From Streptomyces halobius (GTDB lineage: Bacteria; Actinomycetota; Actinomycetes; Streptomycetales; Streptomycetaceae), in NCBI RefSeq assembly GCF_023277745.1, contig NZ_CP086322.1, positions 1,302,001 through 1,366,000 of the forward strand: a stretch of DNA of 64,000 bases, read 5' to 3'. The translations under genes were made by a program, and so were the position numbers. A model generated the notes under the pieces. The model was given only the letters and a program-made list of their open reading frames with translations. It did no database searches and was not told where the DNA came from. Below, piece by piece: positions 36,187 through 45,860 of this stretch. The stretch's first letter is position 1; every line of letters starts with the position of its first letter.

Positions 36187-36345
36187 GCATCTATGTTGAC
36201 ACATGTCGAATCAGTAAGGGGCGGTTGGTCTGTGCGACGACATCGAGGGCGGTCCGCAGCTCCAGCTTGTTACGATCGATGTCTATGTTGACGTCTATCG
36301 AAGTAGTTGCCATGCTGGCCGCGCAAGACATTGACAGATGTCGAA
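36179..36345. promoter_or_regulatory. Three repeated ArsR-box candidates
   Basis: The 15-mers TTGACACATGTCGAA (36196-36210), TTGACGTCTATCGAA (36288-36302) and TTGACAGATGTCGAA (36331-36345) share TTGAC and TCGAA with a T at the ninth position. The first is also part of a palindrome TTCGACATG (36179-36187) / CATGTCGAA (36202-36210). They lie between the divergent arsR copy and the flavoprotein gene. Confidence 0.7.
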
Positions 36346-36365
36346 ACAAAAACGGGAGGTCCCTC

Positions 36366-37724
36366 GTGAACGCGCCCACTGCCGTCCTGCCCACCGTGGT
36401 GATCGGCGCCGGTCCCATCGGCCTGGCATCCGCCGCCCACCTCATCGAGCGCGGCATCGAACCGCTCGTCCTGGAAGCCGGCCCCAGCGCGGGAAGCGCC
36501 GTACGCGAATGGAGCCACGTACGGCTGTTCTCCCCCTGGGCCGAGGTCGTCGACCCGGCCGCCGAGAAGCTCCTTGCCCCCACCGGCTGGACCCGACCCG
36601 ACGGCGCCACCTACCCCTCCGGCGGCGACTGGGCCGAGTACTACCTCCAGCCGCTGGCCGACGCCCTCGGCGACAGGGTCCGCTTCGGCACCCGCGTCAC
36701 CGGCGTCTCCCGCGCCGGACGCGACCGCGTCGTCGACGCAGGCCGCGAGGACCAACCCTTCACCGTCTACGTGCACAACGCCGACGGCACCGAGGAGCGC
36801 ATCACGGCCCGCGCCGTCATCGACGCCTCCGGCACCTGGACCACCCCCGGCCCACTGGGCGGCGACGGACTCCCCGCCCTCGGCGAGCGCACCGCCGCCG
36901 ACCGCATCTCCTACCGCGTCCCCGACCTCAACGACCCCGCCGTACGCGCCCGCTACGCCGGCAAGCGCACCGCCGTCATCGGCTCCGGCGCCTCCGCCTT
37001 CACCGCCCTCGCCTCCCTCGCCGACCTCGCCAAGGACGCCCCCGGCACCCACGCCGTCTGGATCCTGCGGCGCGGCATCAGCGGCAGCACCTTCGGCGGC
37101 GGCGAAGCCGACCAGCTCCCCGCCCGCGGCGCCCTCGGCCTGCGCGCCAAGGCCGCCGTGGAAGCCGGCCACGCCTCCGCTGTCACCGGCTTCCGCACCT
37201 CCGCCGTCGAACGCGACGGCGAGCAGCTGGTCCTGGTCGCTGAGGATGGCAGCAGCCTTGACGCGGTTGAGGAGGTCATCGTGCTCACCGGCTTCCGGCC
37301 CGACCTGACCTTCCTGTCCGAGGTCCGCCTCGGCCTCGACGAGCGCCTCCAGGCTCCCACCGAGCTGGCCCCGCTGATCGACCCCAACGTCCACTCCTGC
37401 GGCACTGTCTACCCCCACGGCGTGGGCGAGCTCTCCCACCCCGAGAAGGGCATGTACCTGGTAGGCATGAAGTCCTACGGCCGAGCCCCGACGTTCCTGG
37501 CCATGACCGGCTACGAGCAGGTCCGCTCCATCGCCGCCGCCTTGGCGGGCGATCAGGAGGCGGCCGAGCGCGTCGAACTAACCCTGCCGGAGACGGGAGT
37601 GTGTGGCGGCGCTGGCCTCTTCGACGAGCCCGAGGCCGACCAGGCCGACGGCGGAGGCTGCTGCGCGGCCCCGGCCGCCCTCCAGATCGGCCTCGGTGCC
37701 CCTGCCTCCTCGGGTGGCTGCTGA
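36366..37724 (+). CDS. FAD-dependent flavoprotein of an arsenic locus
   Basis: A 452-residue NAD(P)/FAD oxidoreductase. VVIGAGPIGLASAAHLIERG opens with the FAD motif. HVRLFSPWAEVVDPAAEKLL and IGSGASAFTALASLADLAKD (second Rossmann motif) resemble flavin monooxygenases. The C-terminus ends GGGCCAAPAALQIGLG plus ASSGGC, a Cys-containing tail possibly binding thiols or arsenic. GTG 36366 has GGAGGT 5 bases upstream; the open frame to 36225 only covers the operator region. Regulation by the divergent ArsR is likely. Confidence 0.75.
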   Translation: MNAPTAVLPTVVIGAGPIGLASAAHLIERGIEPLVLEAGPSAGSAVREWSHVRLFSPWAEVVDPAAEKLLAPTGWTRPDGATYPSGGDWAEYYLQPLADALGDRVRFGTRVTGVSRAGRDRVVDAGREDQPFTVYVHNADGTEERITARAVIDASGTWTTPGPLGGDGLPALGERTAADRISYRVPDLNDPAVRARYAGKRTAVIGSGASAFTALASLADLAKDAPGTHAVWILRRGISGSTFGGGEADQLPARGALGLRAKAAVEAGHASAVTGFRTSAVERDGEQLVLVAEDGSSLDAVEEVIVLTGFRPDLTFLSEVRLGLDERLQAPTELAPLIDPNVHSCGTVYPHGVGELSHPEKGMYLVGMKSYGRAPTFLAMTGYEQVRSIAAALAGDQEAAERVELTLPETGVCGGAGLFDEPEADQADGGGCCAAPAALQIGLGAPASSGGC

Positions 37725-37759
37725 CCGGCGCCGCCAGGCCGAACTCGTGCCCCGAAGTC

Positions 37760-38972
37760 CTACTCCGCGTCGGCTGGGACTGGGCTTTCTGAGCCAGCAT
37801 TTTCCGTGGTCTGGTACAGGGGCGCTGGTGCGTGTGCGAGTTCTTGGCGATTGCGTGCGATCTGCTCCTTCATGAGGTCGTCCATGCGTCCGCTGTGCCA
37901 GATGGTGCCCTCCCACTTCACGTATTCCGGTACCCCGCTGCGGAGGAGGGCGGGCTTGAGGTGGCTGTGGAAGAGGAGAGTGCGGCCCTGGTTCCGCCGA
38001 CTTCGGCTGAACCACTTCGCGCTGTTCTCGTGCCGGGCGAGCCGGTTCGCGGCGAGGCCGGGGAGGTTGCCGCGGACCCGGCCGGGCCTGTAGGCCGTCA
38101 AGGGTCGGCCGGGCGGGTGCCAGGAGTCGGCGAGGGCCCAGTGGGCGACGGCGTCGCCGCCGCGGTCGGGTTCGTTGTAGGGGTAGGTGACCCGCTTGCT
38201 GACCTCCGCGAAGAACCGAGCCTGTTCGGCGTCGGTGCCGCCGGCCATCCGCCGCCAGTGGGGGGAGGCGATCAGCGGCGCCAGGGTGACGGCCTCGGGA
38301 TAGACCACGGCGAACAGCCGGGACGTGCTGTAGGCGGTGTAGTCCTTCTTCTCGGGATCGAACGGGATGAGGTGGTGGACACGGTCGTCCCAGGTGTTCC
38401 AGACGCCGAACACGTTGGTTGACGGGCGCCCGTCGCCGAACCAGATGTGGGCGCAGAGCATCAGGGCGGTCAGCACCGCGTCGTAGGTGGCGGCCCAGCC
38501 GTAGCGCCGCAAGATGAGCAGGTGACACCGCTGAGCGTCGATGATCTCCGGGAACCGAGTGAGATCAACGGCGGGGTGGTCGATGTCGGGTGGCCCGATC
38601 CAGGTGCCGTGCCGCAGACAGACGTAGGCGTGGTGCGGAAGGAGCCGGACCACCCGGCCGCCGGGGTGGCGGGCGTCGCAGAGGTGGCAGCCGGTCTGCG
38701 GCTGGTGGCGGAACATCTCCCAGTCCGGTGGCGGGTCACGCAGTTCCGGCATCGCCCCGGCCAGGGCATGGCCGCTGCGGCCGGTCAGCGCGGCGAGCCG
38801 TTCGGGGACGACGACGCGGCGGGCGGCGCCTGGCCGCTCGGGCTCGGTGACCTGGAACCACAGGCCGTTGACGTCCAGGCCGTGGAGGGCGGCCAGGCGG
38901 CCGACATAGGAAGGGGGGATCTCGTGCCGGGCGGGCGGGCGGAACGGGGTCGGGCAGCGTGCGGGGGAGCAT
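37760..38972 (-). pseudogene. tniQ: TniQ-family protein, frameshifted near its start
   Basis: Target-selection partner of Tn7-like transposases. From ATG 38972 (overlapping the tniB stop) it reads MLPRTLPDP, then one extra base near 38945 throws the frame. The adjacent frame continues FRPPARHEIPPSYVGRLAAL and WFQVTEPERPGAARRVVVPE into ELRDPPPDWEMFRHQPQTGC HLCDA, and then stays open to 37760. A zinc-finger-like CHLCDARHP with a later VCLRH is typical of TniQ. As written the intact frame covers only 330 of about 404 residues. Confidence 0.75.
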
Positions 38973-40045
38973 CAGGCCGCGCTCCTCCGCCGCCCGGTTG
39001 TCTTGGCCGGGGTGGTGAGCTGCTCGGCGGCGAAGTCGATCGGGACGAGATCCAGCAGCTCTTCGGTGATGGCTTCGCTGCCGTCCTCGATGCCCAGCAC
39101 GGCGGCGCCGCGGATGAGCTGGGACAAGCTGCCGATCATGCCGCCGGTGCGGTGGAAGAGGTAGTCGTTCATCGCGGTGAGCGTGCCCGGCGCGTGCTCG
39201 TGGAGGTGGAGTGTTGACTCCAGGGTGCCGACCAGGCCCCGCCATGCTTCCTTGTCCGCGGCGGTAGCGTAAGAGAACGGGGCGGCGGGGATGACGACGA
39301 AGCGTCCGGCGATCTGCCGACCGCGGGTGCCGGCGAACAGTCCCTGGCTCTCGATGTCGATGCCCGCGTAGGCGAACGTGGCGGGCAGGCGCTCGGCGAA
39401 GTACTTCAGCTGGTCGGAGGCTTCCGCCCCGGCACGGCTGCCCAGGTTGAGGTTGTGCAGCTCGTCCACCAGGACCAGATCGACGTGGACGTGGGCGGCG
39501 GTGGCGCAGACGGCGTCGACGATGTCGGTGTGAGTGGCCCGGGGTGGGAAGGACAGCCCGAAGAAGCGGGCGAACTCCGTTGCGAGCATCTTCGGTGTGG
39601 CCGCGGGCGGGACGGTGACGTAGCAGACCGGCAGCCGGGTGCGGTCGTGCGGGTGGCGCTTGCGGGTGGCCAGCTCGTGCGCGCGGCCCAGCTGGGTGAG
39701 CGCGGTCGTCTTGCCCGTGCCGGAGGCGCCGGAGAGAATCACGCCGCGGCGGGCGGAGACCTGGTGCCGGTTGAGCTGAATCAGCAGCCGGGCGGTGGAG
39801 ATGACCTTCCGGATCGTCGGGGTGTTCACCAGCGGCAGGTCCGCGTGGTACTCCCGCCGCCGATCATCCACCCGGGCCCGTTCCCGCCCGGTCAGGGCGG
39901 CCCGCTCGGCGGCGGGCAGCAGTTTCGGCGGGATGGTTTCGTGCGCGACGTAGCGGCGCCAGCCTTCCTTGGTGGTCAGCGGGGAGTCCGGCGGTGCCTG
40001 CTCGCCGGTGTCCGTCTGCGGCGTCCTGGTCGCGGGCGTGCTCAT
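38972..40045 (-). CDS. tniB: TniB/TnsC-type AAA+ ATPase
   Basis: A 357-residue AAA+ protein that links target choice to the transposase. Walker A GASGTGKTTALTQLG lies at about residue 106; Walker B is VDLVLVDELHNLNLGSRAGA near 190, with sensor region AYAGIDIESQGLFAGTRGRQ. The ATG at 40045 overlaps the tnsB stop and its own stop overlaps the tniQ ATG, so three genes are coupled. Confidence 0.88.
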   Translation of the reverse strand: MSTPATRTPQTDTGEQAPPDSPLTTKEGWRRYVAHETIPPKLLPAAERAALTGRERARVDDRRREYHADLPLVNTPTIRKVISTARLLIQLNRHQVSARRGVILSGASGTGKTTALTQLGRAHELATRKRHPHDRTRLPVCYVTVPPAATPKMLATEFARFFGLSFPPRATHTDIVDAVCATAAHVHVDLVLVDELHNLNLGSRAGAEASDQLKYFAERLPATFAYAGIDIESQGLFAGTRGRQIAGRFVVIPAAPFSYATAADKEAWRGLVGTLESTLHLHEHAPGTLTAMNDYLFHRTGGMIGSLSQLIRGAAVLGIEDGSEAITEELLDLVPIDFAAEQLTTPAKTTGRRRSAA

Positions 40046-40719
40046 AGCCACCTTTCGGCTTCGGCGTGGGCGTCGAAGACCCCGAAGGGCACCACCTCTG
40101 CGGACGGTGACGCCGCCGTGGAGTCAGGTTCACGGTCGGGCATGTTGTCGATCTCGGGTGCCGCAGCGGGCGCAGCGAGAGCGGCGGCGGTGCGGGTGCG
40201 GCCGATGACCCGGGCGGAGCGGATGTCCGGTCCGTGCTCAGCCCGGGTCAGCAGCGCGTCCAGGACCCGGGCGACGGCGGCCTCGTTGGAATCGTCCAGA
40301 CCGGCCGCGGCGGCCAGGCGGCGGGCGTGGTCCCAGGTGAAGTCCGCGAAGGGGGCGTTCACCAGCGGCAGGTGCACCCATGGCGCGGTGATCCAGCCGC
40401 CGGTGGTGCGGACGAAGACGCGAGAGATGTCGTAGGGGTCGTAGTGCACCTCCCAGAGTCCCCGCTTGGCCACGTGGCCGGAGTGCTGCCGCCGCCACGG
40501 CCCGAGCTCGGGCGCGTCGTAGGTGCGGTGAGCGATGCGGATGCCGTAGTCGTTGATGGCCCGCCAGGCCACCGGCAGCAGCTCCAGGTAGTCCTCCCCG
40601 CGCAGCACCAGCGGCAGGTAACCGGCCGCCGCGACCAGGGAGGCGTACTTGTCGTTCGGCGACATCGCCTTCCCCGGCCTAAACGGGTCGCGCAGGGCGT
40701 CGTGCGGCCGCATCTGCCA
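40042..40719 (-). pseudogene. tnsB: C-terminal segment of the split TnsB-like transposase
   Basis: In frame it reads WQMRPHDALRDPFRPGKAMS, then EDYLELLPVAWRAINDYGIR and GLWEVHYDPYDISRVFVRTT. This is the Mu-type C-terminal beta-barrel and tail that binds TniB. It has no credible start of its own. Fusing it to the fragment ending at 46007 (EWLLAG + WQMRPH) restores about 678 residues, so the gene was interrupted by the Tn554-like element. Confidence 0.88.
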
Positions 40720-40793
40720 CCCGGCTTTACCGACCGTAGTTTGTGCTGTTCGTGATGTCCGTTCGAGCCTGTGGCGTGAACGTCATGGGCTTG

Positions 40794-40804
40794 TTTACCG
40801 ACCG
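40794..40804 (+). repeat. Internal copy of the Tn554-like end sequence
   Basis: TTTACCGACCG recurs 68 bp inside the left end in direct orientation. On the right side a related TTGACCGACCGTCG lies at about 45929. Such subterminal copies could bind the recombinases. The 110 bp before tnpA also contain variants of GTTCGTCATG. Confidence 0.6.
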
Positions 40805-40848
40805 GGTTCAGGACGTTCGTCATGTTCTGGAGTCGGTACGGAGGACGA

Positions 40849-42027
40849 GTGGTACGGCACCTTGTGGTCGGGGACTTGAGGGTCCAGCGGATCGAGCGGA
40901 AGAGCGGATGGAGGTCATGGACCATCGTCTGGCCGGAGGGCACACTCCACGCCGAGGCGGACCGGTTCCTGCGCGTCCATGACGGCTCGGGCACACAGAA
41001 GACCTACGCGTACTACCTGGTCGATCATCTCCGGTGGCTGGAGCGCGAGTGCCTGGCCTTCGACACAGTCCAACTGCGCGACCTGGAACGGTACATGGGC
41101 ATCGTCGGCGCCGAGGTCCATATGCCGCTCGGGGAACCGTGGCGGGTGGGCAAGCGCCCCTACGGCCGGTCCGCGCTGTCGACCGCGGCATCCTGCCTGA
41201 AGGGCTTCTACCTGCACCAAGCCTCCCTCGGCGTCAACGTGGGCCTCGGTGAGAAGCTCGACGGCACACGGCTGCCGTCGCGGGTGGACCGGCGCCGGTC
41301 GTTCCTCGGGCACGTGAAGTCCGCGATGCCGGCCAACCCGCTCGCGCCGAAGGGGCCGCACCGCCGGCACCCGAAGATGCTGCCCGACGGGGCGAGGGAG
41401 AAGCTGCTGGAGACGGTGAACTCGGCCCGGGACCGGATGGTGGTGACCTGGCTGGCCGACGGTGGCCTGCGGATCGGCGAACTCTGCGGGCTGCACCTGG
41501 TCGACCTGCACCTGCGCGAGAACGCGGCCTGCGGCGAGTGCCGCGCCCCTCATCTGCACGTCTGTCACCGGCCCGGTAATCCGAACCGGGCCGAGGCCAA
41601 GACCAAGCACTCCTGGCGGGTCGAGCACGGCACGGTTACCGGCGGACTGATCAAGCGGGTCAGTCCGGCGATGGTGCACTCCTACTTCGAGTACCTCACC
41701 AGCGAGTACCCGCGCGAAGCCGGACACGGCATGCTCCTGGTCCAGTTGCACGGCGCCTGCGCCGGACAGCCGTGGGCGCCGGTCGGGGCCCGGCGGATGC
41801 TCGGCCGGGCCGGGAAACGCGCCGAGCTCGGGCTGGTGAAACCCCACGCCTTCCGGCATTCGTTCACGTCCGCGGTCCTCGACGCCGCCGACGGCAACCT
41901 GCTGATCGCCCGGGATGCCGGCGGCTGGGCCTCGGCCGCCACCGTCGACGAGGTCTACGGACACGTCGACATCCACGACCCTGCCTTCGACTCCGCTCTA
42001 CGCGCGGTCTGGGGTGAGACGCGGTGA
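40849..42027 (+). CDS. tnpA: Tyrosine recombinase, TnpA-like
   Basis: A 392-residue recombinase. The N-terminal core-binding domain has TQKTYAYYLVDHLRWLEREC; the catalytic part has WLADGGLRIGELCGLHLVDL (Arg), HAFRHSFTSAVLDAADGN (His-x-x-Arg) and VDEVYGHVDIHD (Tyr). A Cys/His cluster (ENAACGECRAPHLHVCHRPG) sits inside the domain. GTG 40849 is preferred because GGAGG precedes it by 5 bases. Stop overlaps the next gene. Confidence 0.88.
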   Translation: MVRHLVVGDLRVQRIERKSGWRSWTIVWPEGTLHAEADRFLRVHDGSGTQKTYAYYLVDHLRWLERECLAFDTVQLRDLERYMGIVGAEVHMPLGEPWRVGKRPYGRSALSTAASCLKGFYLHQASLGVNVGLGEKLDGTRLPSRVDRRRSFLGHVKSAMPANPLAPKGPHRRHPKMLPDGAREKLLETVNSARDRMVVTWLADGGLRIGELCGLHLVDLHLRENAACGECRAPHLHVCHRPGNPNRAEAKTKHSWRVEHGTVTGGLIKRVSPAMVHSYFEYLTSEYPREAGHGMLLVQLHGACAGQPWAPVGARRMLGRAGKRAELGLVKPHAFRHSFTSAVLDAADGNLLIARDAGGWASAATVDEVYGHVDIHDPAFDSALRAVWGETR

Positions 42028-44666
42028 CCGAGACAGCTCTGACCCCGGTGCGGGACGCCCGGGAGGGACGGGATCGATTCGAGATCATGACCGCGCTGGT
42101 CAACTCACCGTCCTTCGATCCAGTGTTCCGCTCGGAGATCGTCGAGATCACACCGGACCACCCTGTCTACCGATGGGTCTGCCTGGTCACCGATTGCGAG
42201 CGGCCGAGGGCGGGCCGGGGAGATCTCTGCGGCGCCCACGAGGTTGCATGGCGGCGGCTGCGCGCTGAGCAGTCCCGGGCGGACTTCCTACGCACCGCTG
42301 ACCTGGTCGGGCACGGCGAGGAACTGCGTGAGCGACCGTGCCGGCTCTGCCCCGAGCGGCCGGCACGCCAGTTGACCTTGGAGTTGTGTCACCACCACCA
42401 GTTCAGCTGGTATCACTACCGCGACCGGCACGGAGACGCCGCCGACTTCGACACCTGGCTGGCCAAGCAGCTGTCTCGGCCCGGATATGGACGCTGCAAA
42501 GCCGTGGTCTGTCCTGACCTGGCGGAATCGCCCCTGGGGCTCTGCTATCGGCACCACCGGCGCTATCGCAGAGAGGGGCGGCCGGGCGGGGCCGTGCTGC
42601 CAGCGCAGTGGGGCAATCGCTACGAGCGGGTCGGTTCGCCGGTGCCGGTCGTCTACGACAACGAATCGGACTTCCGGCGGTGGTGCTCAAGGACAGCACC
42701 AGTATCCCGACCTGGTCAGATCAACCTCCGCGGTCTGCACCCGCTCCTGAGAGCCGAGATTCAGTGGGGACTGTTCGTCCACGCCCGTGGATCGGGAAGG
42801 CGCTGGGAGCTCACACAGATCCAGAGCCTGGCGGACTACTGCCGCGAGCACGGATTTCACTCACTCACCGACCTGACTGCCGACAGCCTGGACCCGGACG
42901 AGGAAGGTAGTCGGCTGGCCACAGCCGGCCGGGATGCCTCCTACCTCGCCCGGATCCTCATCGACCTGCTCACCCCGCTTTATGTGACGCCGGAGCAGAC
43001 CCGCGAGCAGGGCTACCTGAACACCGAGCACTTCGGCCGCAGGCTGAACAACCGGTCGACACGCATCGACCTGACCCCGATATCTCAGCGATGGCTCCGC
43101 GACCTGGCCTGGGATCATTTCGCCGCGATACTGCGGTCCCCGAGCTGTCCGCGCTCAGGCCACACCTTCGACGGCACCCGGCGAGCCTGCACCGAGCTCA
43201 GCGCCTTCCTGGAGATCCACGCCCCCGGCGGCGGTCACGACCCAAGGCTGCTTCGGCCGCACCACGTCCACGACTTCGCCGCCGACCAACGACTCCGCGA
43301 ACTGGACGGGCTGCCGTCCCTGGGAGTGAAAGGCCTGCACGGCAAACCGTCCGTCGTGACCGCCTACACCCGCCAGATGGTCTTCACCCGCACCCGGCGA
43401 ATCCTCCTGGAAGCTCTGGAATCCGGCGAAGCCGAACGGCTCGGCCTCGACCGGGGTTTCGTCACCGCCATGCCCTCTTCGGGCAGGATCGTCACCCGGA
43501 CACGGACCCCCTTCTCCGACGAAGTCGCCCGAGCCCTCGCCGCGGAGACGAACCTGCAGACGCTCGCCGCCTGCCACGACCCGGCCGACCGCGGACTCCG
43601 AGACGCCTGGGAGACCATCATCGTCACCGGACGGCGCTGCAGCGAGGTGATCAAACTTCGTCTGGACTGCCTGGGCCGCTACGGCGGGCTCCCCATGCTC
43701 TGGCACGACCAAACGAAGGTCGGCAACTACGACGCCGCGATCCGCATACCTGAACAGCTCCACCAGCGGCTGGAAGCCCGACAGCGCAAGACCCTGGCCT
43801 TGTTCGCCACTCGCCACAACCGCCCGCCGACCCTGGAGGAACGCGCCCAACTGCCGCTGTTTCCCAGCAACCAGCGCAACAGCGACAGCCGTCGGCCCCT
43901 GTCCTACCAGTGGTTCCACCGGGGCTTCAAAGCATGGATCAACGATCTCGACATAGGCCGGTGGGTGCCCCACCAAGCCCGGCACTCGCTGGCCACCAGC
44001 CTGCTGCGAGCCGGAGCGAGCCTGACCCACATCCGCCGCTACCTCGGTCAGGTCTCCGAGCGCATGGCCGAGCATTACGTCCATCTCGCCCAGTCCGACC
44101 TGGAGAGCGTGCTCCAGCACGTCTGGGTGGCCGGCCCCGGAGCCGCCAACCCCGGCGAAATCCTCACCGACGACCTCACTCCGCTCACCCGAGAGCATGC
44201 CATGGCCCTCGCGATCGACCTTGGTCGCCGCAGCACTCCTGCCGAGGGCGGCTTCTGCACCTTCCAGCCCGTCGTCGACGGCGGCGACTGCCCCTGGAGC
44301 CTCAACTGCCACTCCTGCGACAAGTTCGTTCTGTCCGGCGCCGACCTGCTCTACTGGCGTCGCAAGCGTGAGCAGTGGCGGCTGCTGGCCGAGGGCGCCC
44401 CGGACGACGCCACCGCCGACTACCTCCACCGCTACTTCGAGCCGACCGCCCGCGCCATCGACGGCCTGGAGAAGGCCCTGGCCGGCCTTGGCCTTCTTGA
44501 CGACGCCCTCGCCCTGGACCTGCGCAAACCCCAGGATTACTTCCGCCGCGTGTGGTCCACCGCCTTCCGTGCAGCCGACCTCGCTGCCGCGGGCACCGAG
44601 GAGGAAAACGAGTACAGCGATACATGCACAGCCGAGGACACCGACCCCGAACAGGACGTCGCATGA
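42024..44666 (+). CDS. tnpB: Large tyrosine recombinase, TnpB-like
   Basis: An 880-residue protein. The N-terminal 200 residues carry several Cys/His pairs (CLVTDCERPRAGRGDLCGAH, CRLCPERPARQLTLELCHHH, CYRHHRRYR), followed by a helical part and a tyrosine recombinase domain: IIVTGRRCSEVIKLRLDCLG, VPHQARHSLATSLLRAGA and YLGQVSERMAEHYVHLAQSD. The position usually His/Trp before the tyrosine holds Gln (LGQVS). Another cysteine cluster (CPWSLNCHSCDKFV) closes the domain. GTG start inside the tnpA stop; ATGA overlap to tnpC. Confidence 0.88.
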   Translation: MTETALTPVRDAREGRDRFEIMTALVNSPSFDPVFRSEIVEITPDHPVYRWVCLVTDCERPRAGRGDLCGAHEVAWRRLRAEQSRADFLRTADLVGHGEELRERPCRLCPERPARQLTLELCHHHQFSWYHYRDRHGDAADFDTWLAKQLSRPGYGRCKAVVCPDLAESPLGLCYRHHRRYRREGRPGGAVLPAQWGNRYERVGSPVPVVYDNESDFRRWCSRTAPVSRPGQINLRGLHPLLRAEIQWGLFVHARGSGRRWELTQIQSLADYCREHGFHSLTDLTADSLDPDEEGSRLATAGRDASYLARILIDLLTPLYVTPEQTREQGYLNTEHFGRRLNNRSTRIDLTPISQRWLRDLAWDHFAAILRSPSCPRSGHTFDGTRRACTELSAFLEIHAPGGGHDPRLLRPHHVHDFAADQRLRELDGLPSLGVKGLHGKPSVVTAYTRQMVFTRTRRILLEALESGEAERLGLDRGFVTAMPSSGRIVTRTRTPFSDEVARALAAETNLQTLAACHDPADRGLRDAWETIIVTGRRCSEVIKLRLDCLGRYGGLPMLWHDQTKVGNYDAAIRIPEQLHQRLEARQRKTLALFATRHNRPPTLEERAQLPLFPSNQRNSDSRRPLSYQWFHRGFKAWINDLDIGRWVPHQARHSLATSLLRAGASLTHIRRYLGQVSERMAEHYVHLAQSDLESVLQHVWVAGPGAANPGEILTDDLTPLTREHAMALAIDLGRRSTPAEGGFCTFQPVVDGGDCPWSLNCHSCDKFVLSGADLLYWRRKREQWRLLAEGAPDDATADYLHRYFEPTARAIDGLEKALAGLGLLDDALALDLRKPQDYFRRVWSTAFRAADLAAAGTEEENEYSDTCTAEDTDPEQDVA

Positions 44667-45250
44667 ACAACGTCCCCGAATCCCGCACTGCCGCTGCCCT
44701 GGCAGCCCGCCGCAGCAAGACCGAGGCGGCCCTCCTGCGGGTCCACGAGTCCATCGCCCGGCTCCAACGGGAGAAGGCTCAGGTCAGCGTCGCTGCTGTC
44801 GCCCGGCGGGCGAACGTCTCACGCACCTTCCTCTATGACAACTCCGAGGCCCGGGCCGCCGTCGCCGCAGCGATGGCCAAGGCAGGTGACCGCCGGACCC
44901 GCATGCTCACCGCACAGGACGACGAGCGCGAGGCGACCTGGCGCGAGCGCGCGCTGAACGCCGAGGACGCGCTCAAGGCCGCCCAGGTCGAGATCCTCAC
45001 CCAGCGCACCCGCATCGGTGAACTACTCGGCCAGATAAGGTACTTGCAAGCCGAGTGGACCGAGGAAGCCATCCAGCGGATCACCACCGAAAACACCACA
45101 CTCAAACAAAAGGTCCGCCAGCTGACCGCTGACAACCGCACCCTCGACGAGCGACTCAAAGCCGCCCGCTCCAACCTCCGCTTCCAGGACCGGCGCGTCG
45201 CTGACCTCGAAGCCCAGATCGCCAACCCCTCGCAGGGAGTTCAGCAGTGA
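44663..45250 (+). CDS. tnpC: DUF6262 protein, TnpC-like
   Basis: A 195-residue accessory protein: AQVSVAAVARRANVSRTFLY is a TetR-like helix-turn-helix and the rest is a long coiled coil (EEAIQRITTENTTLKQKVRQ, RTLDERLKAARSNLRFQDRR). It is the third member of Tn554-type recombinase trios, where TnpC helps but is not strictly required. Starts inside the tnpB stop. Confidence 0.88.
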   Translation: MNNVPESRTAAALAARRSKTEAALLRVHESIARLQREKAQVSVAAVARRANVSRTFLYDNSEARAAVAAAMAKAGDRRTRMLTAQDDEREATWRERALNAEDALKAAQVEILTQRTRIGELLGQIRYLQAEWTEEAIQRITTENTTLKQKVRQLTADNRTLDERLKAARSNLRFQDRRVADLEAQIANPSQGVQQ

Positions 45251-45301
45251 CGCGATAGTTCCGGGAAACGCGCCTGACGGCACGACTCGGTCCGGCGAGT
45301 T

Positions 45302-45320
45302 CGGCCGCCTACAGCGGCCG
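45302..45320 (+). terminator. Hairpin after tnpC
   Basis: CGGCCGC-CTACA-GCGGCCG, 7-bp perfect stem about 50 bp after the tnpC stop, inside a longer GTCCGG...CCGGAC pairing. Confidence 0.45.
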
Positions 45321-45388
45321 GACTCCCGAGCTGCCACCACGGGGCGTCGACGGATTGTTGACGGTGACAGCGGCGCTCGGCCAGCCAA

Positions 45389-45421
45389 GGCAGAGGCCGG
45401 GGAACGTCCCCGACCTCTGCC
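45389..45421. terminator. Bidirectional terminator between tnpC and the VOC gene
   Basis: GGCAGAGGCCGGGGA pairs with TCCCCGACCTCTGCC (14 of 15 pairs) around a 3-nt loop, 5 bp past the VOC stop. It can end both convergent transcripts. Confidence 0.8.
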
Positions 45422-45425
45422 AGCC

Positions 45426-45860
45426 TCAGGCCGAGGCTGCGGCGACGCAGAACTCGTTGCCCTCTGGGTCGGCCATCACAACGTGGTGCCCGTCGAACTC
45501 CTGCCGGACGGCCCCGCCCGCCTTCACCAGCCGCTCAGACTCAGCCTTGATCCGCGCCCACCGCTCACCGGCACTGCCGTGTCCCGGCACCCGAACGTCG
45601 ATATGAAGCCGGTTCTTCGCCGTCTTCGGTTCGGAGACCTTGAGGATGGAGAGGCGGGGGCCGACGCCGTCGGGATCGCAGAGCCACGCCCCGTCGTCCT
45701 CGGATTCGTCCTCCGGCAGGTCAAACTGCGCGAGCCACTCCTCGCGGGTTTTGAAGGGAGCAGGCGGCGGCTCGTCGATATAGCCCAGTGCCGTCTTCCA
45801 GAAATCGGCGAGGAGTTGTGCGTCCGCGCAATCGAGGGTCAGATCGATTTTGGCTGCCAT
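45426..45860 (-). CDS. VOC-family (glyoxalase/bleomycin-resistance fold) protein
   Basis: A 144-residue VOC protein: MAAKIDLTLDCADAQLLADF at the start, PRLSILKVSEPKTAKNRLHI followed by DVRVPG, and a closing HHVVMADPEGNEFCV typical of the last beta-alpha-beta-beta-beta unit with a metal-ligand Glu. ATG 45860 is chosen because the upstream extension (VRGVQYGPV) is unlike the family. It is the passenger of the Tn554-like element, which in other family members carries resistance genes. Substrate unknown. Confidence 0.8.
   Translation of the reverse strand: MAAKIDLTLDCADAQLLADFWKTALGYIDEPPPAPFKTREEWLAQFDLPEDESEDDGAWLCDPDGVGPRLSILKVSEPKTAKNRLHIDVRVPGHGSAGERWARIKAESERLVKAGGAVRQEFDGHHVVMADPEGNEFCVAAASA

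Noticed and set aside
36225..36365. A longer flavoprotein starting at 36225
   Set aside because: The extension translates the operator region, lacks a ribosome site, and the GTG at 36366 has GGAGGT at proper distance.
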